From: Acanthamoeba lenticulata
Taxonomy: Eukaryota > Discosea > Longamoebia > Acanthamoebidae
Length of the DNA stretch: 17,300 bases
Assembly: GCA_002179805.1 (NCBI GenBank)
Contig: NAVB01001403.1
Span: forward strand, 1-17,300
Direction of reading: 5' to 3'
Made by a program: the position numbers and the translations under genes. The notes beneath the pieces are model-generated. The model saw nothing but the letters and a program-made list of their open reading frames with translations. It was not told the origin of the DNA and did no database searches. This document shows positions 11,401-17,300 of this stretch, piece after piece (positions within the stretch are counted from its first letter, which is position 1; every line of letters begins with the position of its first letter).

Positions 11401-14400
11401 TGGGCTCCTGAAGCTCCAGATGATCAGGCAACAACATTGCCGCCTGCACTCGTACACAGGGAAGAGAATTGGAGATGTAAAGACGATCAACAGCTAAAAA
11501 GCATATGCAGAGACATCATGAATGTGTACCGCCTGCACCAGCTCGTCAAAGGTGGCCCTTGGGATTTTTTCGATACAGCCCAAAGGCAACTTCACGTTCT
11601 GCCAAGACAGTGTGGTGAGCAGCAATCGCAAAATAAATGGAAATGGAAAAAAAAGAGAAAGAAAGGGAACAAAGCGTGGCGGCAAGAGGGCGCATACCTC
11701 GGATGATTCTGCGTGGTTCCACACACACACGTACGCGTTGTCTTTCTGCAAGGGAGGACGAATCATTGGACGACGATCATTCAACACCAATGACCAACAG
11801 CACCATCATCAAACAAAACAAGAAAGCACCAGTACCACAAATTTGGTTGAACGATCGAGCTCGAAGAAGCTAATTCGCCCATGAAGTGACCTCTTGCCGT
11901 CTTTGCAGCGGACGGTGTCACCCTCATGAAAGTCTTCGCCGCGGAACCTGATGTGTGTGTAGTAATTGATGCCGGGCACCTTGGCGCGGTCTTCTAGCTG
12001 CTTTTTTGCGCTGACAGGAATCGCCTAAAGACGACACCCCAGCCCGTCCCCGCGCCACCTCCAGTTAATCCTAAAGACGGAGGAACAGCAAAGCGTGAAG
12101 GGGGGGGGGTGGATCACCTCGGCATCGAAGCTGTGCCACCACTCGAGCTTCTCGCGGAAAACCTTGCGTAGTTTGTCGTATTGCTTGGCAAAGGCCTGGC
12201 CCGTGGGTGTGGAGGCCTTGAGCTCTTTGGACTGCTTGTAGAGGTAGTCGACCAGCTCTTCGTTGACGCCAAACTGCTGCTTGTGGGACGTGGCCATAAT
12301 GCTCCGCGGGAAGAAGATGGCGCCCTTGATCCGGTCGAAGCACTGATGCGGCAGCTTCAACTGCTGTGCGGTGGACATCCTGCGCGCGCTGGGCTCCATC
12401 CAGGCGAACCGCTTGCGCTCGATCTTTGGGAAGAGCCGCCCGACCCAGAAGTAGCTCAGGCCAGGGTCACGGACACGCAGCGGCAGCTCCTCATCCGTTG
12501 ATTGGTGCTGTTGGTGCAGATGATAGGGCACGGGCAGCGTCTCGCGGCCATCAATGATCGGGAAATAGCAGAGGAAGCCCTGTTTTTCATTCGCACAGAA
12601 ACAGGAACTTGAGCCAGTCTGCGCAACGGAAGGAAGAGCAAAGGGGAGGCTCATATGAGCGCATACCCAGATTTTGTCAACGCCTGGAAGGAGGTTGTCG
12701 GGAATATCGATCGAGAACGACCAGATGAGGTCCGATCTCGCCTGGTCGATGAACGCCTTGACGTTGCCGGTAACTTCACGCAAGGACTGCCCATCGATTA
12801 TGATGTCAACCAGCACGACGTCCCTCATATCAGGTTCAGGAAGCTGCAGCACACCATGACACAGAGAATAGGGCTGTTAAACAACCTGAAAAAGAGAGAA
12901 AATAGACCAAAAACCACCACAATCGAACGTACATTTTTGCCGTGCGGTGGGCCATGGAGGTAGAAGTGGTAGGTGTCCGCCATAAAGGGTCGGAGCTCAT
13001 TCTATTGGAGTTAGCAGGCGGTGAGACAGCACGTAAGCTACGCCATAGAAATGGTGAGGTGATCTCGTTCAGGTATACCTGCAGTTGGTCGTCCCAAAAG
13101 GCGTCCACCACGTCGAAGAATGTGAAGCGTGTGAATTGCTCACTGTCGCTCGCGGTGGGCGAGCGGAAGCCCACGTCAGCTTCCCATCCCTCACTCATGA
13201 TGGTCGTCTGCATGAAGATGGCCCATCAGGTGAGAGGTGGACACAAGCAAACCGCGCCGAACGCGTTCTCAAGCGAACCTTGGAGATAAGCTTGTAATGC
13301 ACGAACTGATCGCCTCGGCGCTTCGACTCGATCATGAATCGGGCGCCGAGCCCGAGTCCTGCACTCTTGGCGCCAATGCCATAACTGCATGCAACATTAG
13401 TGAGACGTTCAGTTAGCGTGATGCCCTTGCAACTGCCGTCAACACTCAGTTCGGGGGCGCTCGCTTCTTCACATACCGCCCAAACTCGCTGCTGAGGTAA
13501 TAGGGCTTCGCCACCATACGAGGGCTCTTTATTGAGCCGTGTGTGGTGTGTCCCAGCTTGCCAAACTCCTGCAGCGCGCACACCAAGTTACCACACGAGC
13601 TCCCTCGAGTGTTGTTGGCCAACAGTGGGATGCCAGTAAAGGTACCTCGAGGTCAGTTTTGCCCATGCCCTTGCCATTGTCCATGACAATGATCGTCTGT
13701 ACAGCACACGAGGTGTTACACCACAAAAAAGTTGAACTCGAAGCAAGAATGTGGAAATGTGAAGGTGGAAATGCACACCTTTTCAGCTTTGTTGGTGGTG
13801 ATGGTGATGAGGCGCCCCGTCTCTGGTGGGTTCAAGCCAATGTCACTGTGGCACGCATCCAGAAAAGATCAAAAAGTGCATCAAATGAAGATCACACCAG
13901 CAGGCTGAGGTACCTTGTTGCTTCCATGGAGTTGTCAATGATCTCGGTTAAGCACACAAGAGGTGGAATGTCGGCCGTGAAGGCGTTGATAATGTTGGGC
14001 ACGGGCGTGATGTTCGCTTTGTTTTTGACGTTGACCAATACACCATGCTCACATAGAAGCGCCCAACGCGGAGACAGTGTGTACCACATCTCTTCGGTCA
14101 GTGGCGTGCCCGAAGGGTCCACGAGGTCACAGTTCACCTGCATGTGTGCCGCAAGTGAGTCCTCACAAAAGTTGCAACAATAAGGACGAAGAGCAAAGGG
14201 CGAGTGCATGAGAGAGGTACCCCGAGAGTAAGATCTGGGCATGCCTCTTTGATTGCTACGTGCAGCTGTGCGAAGCTGCAGCTCGGTCCCAGATCGAGCT
14301 GCTTTTGCTCTGTTGGGCGAGCAATGAGAAGCCAGCAGTCTTCTTGTTCTTCGCTTGGGGTGCTGCGCTGTTTCTTTTGCACCGGCTCGAAGCAGACGCA

Positions 14401-14559
14401 GTTCATTTCATCCCGTTCCTCATCTTGTTGAGCCTCGGGCAGGACTGGGGTCGATTCCGACGGCCGAATCAGGTTATGGGCACTAAAAGAGGATCGTTTT
14501 CGTGTTTCGCCCCGAGCCCTCTTCTTCTTTCTAACGGCCGTTTTGTGAGGATCTTCCAT
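5409..14559 (-). CDS. SMCHD1: SMCHD1-like non-canonical SMC protein (GHKL ATPase + SMC hinge)
   Basis: Predicted nuclear chromatin protein of about 2054 residues; human SMCHD1 is about 2005. Domains by residue: basic NLS-like stretch 10-22; possible Ubl-like segment about 66-150; GHKL ATPase about 150-420 with N-box LTEIIDNS (E178, D181, N182), G1 box DNGKGM (D216) and G2 box RYGIGAKSAGLGLG (about 258-271); transducer-like segment with TYHFYLHGP; conserved block LSYFWVGRLFP...DRIKGAIFFPRS; BAH-like module about 605-690; Ig-like beta segments about 717-1612; coiled coil about 1613-1690; SMC hinge about 1705-1945; C-terminal coiled coil about 1950-2045. In animals SMCHD1 homodimerises through the hinge and silences chromatin (X inactivation, D4Z4); plants have DMS3/GMI1-type relatives. 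The catalytic Glu and ATP-contact residues are intact, so an active ATPase is predicted. The start is ATG 14559-14557; the stop TAG is 5411-5409. MORC was considered, but the hinge and middle region fit SMCHD1 better. Confidence 0.87.
5741..7177 (-). other. Coiled coil + SMC hinge region of the SMCHD1-like protein (exons 30-34)
   Basis: Exon 30 begins with a long amphipathic helix (LRMAELNRRLSAQMEETKRQ onward, rich in Q/E/R/K), then the first hinge half (VKIANVRLANMLAYHWGVDK, then CMILVEGYEML). Exons 31-33 supply the second half (RPLLHRILTQNMLVFEREED, then GGTVKTMAYRPHLFAKHK). The helix resumes with LEDLNERERQSQQFLL across the exon 33/34 junction. Hinge flanked by two antiparallel-capable helices is the SMC plan and matches the placement in SMCHD1. 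Sequence similarity to the hinge is weak and was judged by pattern and position. Confidence 0.7.
6291..6310. repeat. (AGG)n trinucleotide repeat in intron
   Basis: Short AGG/GGA repeat inside intron 6224-6323 of the SMCHD1-like gene. It reads as CCT units in the transcript, near the donor end. Confidence 0.9.
8356..8410. repeat. Imperfect GAAAC/CGAAA repeat in intron
   Basis: Plus strand repeats CGAAA(A) and GAAAC units; the transcript has GTTTC/TTTCG units. It fills most of intron 8320-8425 of the SMCHD1-like gene, extending from near the donor. Confidence 0.85.
10618..10870 (-). other. Unusually long (253 nt) intron in the SMCHD1-like gene
   Basis: GTACGC donor and TTTGACAG acceptor join TFTA-G to DPVKLSA in phase 1. 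It is about three times the usual length and contains a TATATATA stretch near 10798-10807. A sub-stretch at about 10632-10680 has acceptor- and donor-like ends and beta-strand-like coding potential, but its phase does not fit the flanking exons, so it was left out of the model. Confidence 0.55.
11123..11134. repeat. C12 homopolymer (G12 in transcript) next to a splice acceptor
   Basis: Located 5 nt from the acceptor of intron 11118-11198. The transcript reads a G12 run directly followed by TACAG, so a G tract occupies the place where a pyrimidine tract is expected. Confidence 0.95.
11530..12024 (-). other. BAH-like module in the SMCHD1-like protein (exons 11-13)
   Basis: Spliced residues about 586-687 read YYTHIRFRGEDFHEGDTVRC, then HGRISFFELD, then NAYVCVWNHAESSE. 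This pattern (entry into a small beta barrel, a G-D-x-V turn, an R-I-x-x-F-F/E strand and a late aromatic strand) is what bromo-adjacent-homology domains show. It sits between the ATPase/transducer and the Ig-like series, where animal SMCHD1 has a similar short beta module. The assignment is by eye; a profile search would decide it. Confidence 0.55.
12100..12109. repeat. G10 homopolymer in intron
   Basis: Inside intron 12025-12117, near its donor. This is the only run of the five that is C-rich in the transcript. Confidence 0.95.
13279..14137 (-). other. GHKL ATPase core of the SMCHD1-like protein (exons 2-6)
   Basis: Five exons assemble the nucleotide-binding core. The N-box (LTEIIDNSMEAT) is at the end of exon 2, the G1 box (IIVMDNGKGMGK) is in the 51-nt exon 4, EFGKLGHTTHG (lid side) is in exon 5, and the G2 box spans the exon 5/6 junction. 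The catalytic Glu E178 and Mg/ATP-coordinating N182 are present, as is D216. Only the spliced frame restores these motifs in one continuous protein. Confidence 0.9.
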
Positions 14560-14724
14560 CAATTGAAGAGCGAGAGATTTGTGTGATTTTGGCGCGGATT
14601 CTGAACAAAAAACATAACAAAAACTTCTGAAAATACTCTTGTGCTACCTTTGGCGCTTTTTGTGGTGGTTGCCTTTTATTGTTGTTCACCTGCAGCGCAG
14701 TACCAAGCCGTCCGGGACAGAGCC
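14560..14724. promoter_or_regulatory. Short intergenic region: reductase 3' UTR and SMCHD1-like promoter
   Basis: Only 165 nt separate the reductase stop codon from the ATG of the SMCHD1-like gene, both on the minus strand. The first part must hold the reductase 3' end, and the remainder the promoter and 5' UTR of the next gene. No TATA box was recognised. The spacing suggests either a very compact promoter or one that overlaps the end of the upstream gene. Confidence 0.5.
14675..14680 (-). terminator. AATAAA polyadenylation signal of the P450 reductase gene
   Basis: Minus strand reads AACAATAAAAGG, about 45 nt after the reductase stop codon. It is the only canonical signal between the two genes. 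Use of AATAAA is assumed from eukaryotic convention. Confidence 0.5.
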
Positions 14725-17300
14725 TCAGAACCAGACGTCCGTGGCCCAACGGCCCTGTTCATGGAGGCGGGAGACGTAGGTCTCAGCATGCTCCTTGTTG
14801 TTGTCGTGCTTCTCGGCCACGATGTCCACGATGGCCGCGCGCACCGCCGGCGCCATTTGGGCAGCGTCACTGATAATCAATACACCAACCACCCATCGAG
14901 TCAGCTCTCAGCAATATCCCTAAGGTGCTCGTTGTTGTGGTGAGTACGCACCCGCAGATGTAGAAGTGGGCCTTCTTTTCCTCGAGCAGAGACCAGATGA
15001 GGTCCTTGTGCTCCTTCAGCCGGTCTTGCACGTACACCTGTGTTCACGCGGCCAGCGTTTAGCTCGGAGCGCGAGGTCGCCCCCCCCCCCCGCCGCCGCC
15101 ACTCGGACCGCGAGCGCACCTTATGCTCCTGCTCTCGCGAGAAGGCCACCACGAGGGACGACAAGTGGCCAGACCCGACCGCCTCGTTGAGCTCCTCGGC
15201 GTAGAGGAAGTCGATGTCCCTCGACCTGCACCCAAAGAACAGCACGGTGTCGCCCTTTGCTGAGTCCTTGCTCATGTGCTTTCGCTGTTTGTGTGTGTGT
15301 GTGTGGTGACGATGCGGGTCAGTGACGGGCACTCGCGCTCGGTCGGTGCGGGACGAAAAGGGGCTCGCGCACGTGATGAATAAAGCCACGGAACGGGGCC
15401 ACGCCTGTGCCAGGTCCGACCATGATGATGGGCGTCTCCACCGACTTGGGCAGGTGGAACTGCGACTTGCGGATGAACAGCGGCACCGTGTGCTGCTTCC
15501 CCTTTTCCTCCTCTGCGCCAGCACTCCAGTCAGCTTGGGGAAGGAGAGGCAGCAATTCGAGCAATGCTTGTGAAACAAATATAGATGGCATACCAGAGGG
15601 GAGCAGGCGGAGGAAGTGGGTCGAGCACACGCCGTGGTGCAGACGGCCCGTGTTGGTGGTGAAGCGCGTGACGACGCACGTAATGTGGATGCGGCCCGGG
15701 TGCTCCAATGGCGACGATGAGATCGAGTAGTAGCGCGGCGCCAGCGCCGGCAGCAGCTCCAGCAGGTGGCCCAGCGGCACCTGCACTGAGGGCAGTGCTT
15801 CGAGCACTTCGCCAATGGTCCTGCGTACGATGAGGCCCGACGAGTTCCAGTCAGCCACGAAAAGGGACGAGAGCTCGGGCAAAACTCAAAATGAATAAAT
15901 CAAATAAAAATTATAATAATAATAATACCTGCGGTCTTCCTTGATCCACTGCGCGTATTGAAGGTGAGAAGGCTGGTCGGGCTGGTCCTTTCCAGAAAGC
16001 GCCTTCAAAATGGCGCTGTCCTTCTCGTCACGGGCGTACTGCACCAGCGCGTGAAGCAGTGACTTGCGAGGCGGCGTCGTGATGTCCACCAGCTCGAGCA
16101 GAGCCTGAAAACATGAACGCGCATACGCAATTCTATCAATTCTAAATTGCCCCCCCCCCCTAGAGTGCTGCGGCGATGGTACGCACCTGCCGGAGCGTGA
16201 CGGGCCCCATGGCGTAGGCCTTCTTACCCGCTGCGCCTGACGCCGGCGCCAGCGCGATCAGTCGATCCAGATCGGCCTCGACCCCGAGCCGCCTGTGGCG
16301 CCATTCGGTCAATCACTAGTGGTGATCAGGTAACAGCCACGACAAAGGCGTACCTGGCCAGGGCAAGAACGAGCTCCGCGTCATTGTTGGCGTAGACGCC
16401 GACGTGGTCGCCAGGCTCGTAGGTGATGTTATCGGGAACTTCGATTTCGATGTGGCGGCACGACCGATCCGACGTGGACCCGTGCAGTTCCCGGTTGACC
16501 ACGACCTCGCACACCAGCGGGTTCTTGTGGTCGTGCACTCTGCCCGCGCCACCACCGCCACCAGGTCCATGTGAACCCTCGGCCCCGGTTGACCTCCCGA
16601 AAACGGAGCGCGCAGTACTTACCCTTTGACACGGGTGCCAATGGCATGGCCAGTCTCCTGGAGACGTTTGAGGGCAAGCTTGCCCTCCTCGCTTTCAGGG
16701 TCCACATAGACGAGCTGGTTGCGCGGCTTCCTGTGAAAGGCAACCAGCCAAGACGCGAGAGCGCGCTTGAGCCCAAGTTGTACGTAAAGAAGGAAAAAAG
16801 GCGGGACAGCACGTACACGTCGTAGCTCTCGACTACGTCGGCACCCTCATAGGGAAGGTTGTGGAGGTCGCAGAGCGCTGCCCAAAGACCCCTCTTCCAC
16901 TTGGCAAAGTCCTCCTCGAGCGATGAGTCATCGTCGCCCTCGCCACGGTCGTAGAAGCGAAGGGCTGACAGCTCCTCCATCCGCCGGTCGACAGCGCGGC
17001 CGACAGCGTTGTAGTGCTCGTACGTGCGGTTGCCCAGTCTGTTTGGGCGCCACACAAAACGAAAAACGCAAACAAGGCGCCAAATGAGACGCATGGTTAA
17101 GCGGAACATGGCACATGACGACATTACCCAAAGACGGTGTAGCGGACTCGCGCGAGAGACTCCTCTTCACGGTCCTCAGACAGGAGCCAGCCGTAGAACT
17201 CCTTGGCATTGTCCGTCGGCTCGCCCTCGCCATACGTGGCCATGACAAAGATGACGGTGTCCTCGTTGGCCAAGTAGTCCTGATGATTAATAATGTTGTT
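14725..17300 (-). CDS. POR: NADPH-cytochrome P450 reductase (N-terminus beyond window)
   Basis: Diflavin enzyme that passes electrons from NADPH through FAD and FMN to microsomal P450s; normally anchored in the ER by an N-terminal helix. The window holds 577 residues of an expected 680 or so. FMN domain: VIFVMATYGEGEPTDNA and YTVFGLGNRTYEHYNAVG. Connecting/FAD domain: NITYEPGDHVGVYANND, LVDITTPPRKSLLHALVQYA, and RYYSISSSP (the R-x-Y-S FAD motif). NADPH domain: MVGPGTGVAPFRGF, VLFFGCRSRDIDFLYAEEL, HKVYVQDRL, YICGDAAQMA. The C-terminus DVWF retains the Trp that stacks on FAD, with Phe in the place where vertebrate enzymes end in Ser. The catalytic Ser, Cys and Asp positions (YYS, ICGD, DVW) are all present. 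The first FMN loop (TGTAE type) and the anchor lie to the right of the window. The continuous FMN domain and total length favour POR over MTRR or NDOR1. Confidence 0.95.
15080..15091. repeat. C12 homopolymer in reductase intron
   Basis: Inside intron 15038-15119; G12 in the transcript, followed on the plus strand by CGCCGCCGCC. Confidence 0.95.
15291..15305. repeat. (GT)n dinucleotide repeat at a splice acceptor
   Basis: Inside intron 15285-15372; the transcript reads (AC)n immediately before AAACAG. It is a microsatellite and likely length-polymorphic. Confidence 0.9.
15903..15927. repeat. AT-rich (TAA)n tract at a splice donor
   Basis: Inside intron 15821-15928; the transcript begins GTATTATTATTATTAT right at the donor. 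It is very AT-rich compared with the exons on either side. Confidence 0.9.
16150..16160. repeat. C11 homopolymer in reductase intron
   Basis: Inside intron 16105-16186; G11 in the transcript. Confidence 0.95.

Larger units (their letters stand above)
5409..14559 (-). other. Exon map of the SMCHD1-like gene (35 exons)
   Basis: Exons in transcript order: 14221-14559, 13914-14137, 13779-13845, 13646-13696, 13477-13568, 13279-13384, 13079-13207, 12933-13001, 12667-12843, 12118-12618, 11836-12024, 11698-11745, 11530-11598, 11357-11443, 11199-11280, 11041-11117, 10871-10958, 10469-10617, 10282-10379, 9897-10196, 9343-9824, 8845-9261, 8633-8783, 8426-8544, 8189-8319, 8023-8115, 7794-7926, 7635-7711, 7265-7556, 6530-7177, 6324-6457, 6079-6223, 5885-6020, 5741-5804, 5409-5609. 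All introns are GT-AG, 48-131 nt except one of 253 nt (10618-10870). The sum is 6165 nt (2055 codons), and phase agrees at each of the 34 junctions. Least certain: intron 12619-12666 (48 nt), intron 10618-10870, and acceptors at 6021, 6458 and 8545. Confidence 0.78.
14725..17300 (-). other. Exon map of the P450 reductase gene (11 exons in view)
   Basis: Exons in transcript order: 17128-17279, 16817-17038, 16623-16730, 16354-16539, 16187-16292, 15929-16104, 15594-15820, 15373-15533, 15120-15284, 14952-15037, 14725-14869. The acceptor at 17280 shows that an upstream intron starts to the right of the window or in its last 20 nt. Introns are 60-108 nt, all GT-AG. The spliced length is 1734 nt with stop TGA at 14727-14725, and phase agrees throughout. 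Intron 15534-15593 is 60 nt without a stop; it was removed because its donor and acceptor are good and the family has no insertion there. Confidence 0.9.

Noticed and set aside
12619..12666. Coding continuation instead of an intron
   Set aside because: The frame stays open, but the segment has a GTATGC donor, a long pyrimidine tract and a GCGCAG acceptor. I chose splicing with moderate confidence; either reading leaves the downstream frame unchanged.
1..17300. tRNA, rRNA, transposon, integrase or viral genes
   Set aside because: None was recognised on either strand; nearly all sequence is accounted for by the three intron-rich genes.

Overview
The window looks like nuclear DNA of a free-living amoeba, most likely Acanthamoeba or a close relative. 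The evidence is GC-rich coding sequence, dense small introns (mostly 58-108 nt) cutting every gene many times, donors that very often read GTACG, and a receptor architecture typical of Acanthamoeba: a periplasmic-binding-protein-like ectodomain joined to a TKL kinase and a class III nucleotide cyclase. The species is an inference from these traits and was not tested by a search.

Three genes were found, all on the minus strand, head to tail and closely packed. Transcription runs from right to left. (1) Positions 14725 to beyond the right edge: NADPH-cytochrome P450 reductase (diflavin reductase), 11 exons in view. The membrane anchor and the start of the FMN domain lie outside the window. (2) Positions 5409-14559: a complete 35-exon gene for a protein of about 2054 residues. 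It has a GHKL ATPase at the N-terminus, a BAH-like module, a long series of Ig-like beta segments, and a coiled-coil/SMC-hinge/coiled-coil C-terminus. Order, spacing and total length match animal SMCHD1, a chromatin-silencing non-canonical SMC protein. (3) Positions 1-5015: the first about 1330 residues of a single-pass receptor with signal peptide, two tandem PstS-like domains, an EGF-like module, a transmembrane helix, a TKL kinase and a class III cyclase. The protein continues past the left edge.

Every splice model below was built by hand from donor/acceptor pairs. The reading phases agree at all junctions, and the SMCHD1-like CDS sums to 6165 nt, an exact multiple of three. The only stretches without coding exons longer than about 100 nt outside introns are 14560-14724 (short 3' UTR with an AATAAA signal, plus promoter) and 5016-5408. 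The genes have no obvious joint pathway: one is a surface signalling receptor, one a predicted chromatin protein and one an ER electron-transfer enzyme.

The most interesting points are the full-length amoebozoan SMCHD1-like protein, the PstS-kinase-cyclase receptor with an altered cyclase metal site, two successive GC-AG introns at the start of that receptor gene, five introns that are multiples of three with no stop, and homopolymer C/G runs of 10-12 nt that occur only in introns.
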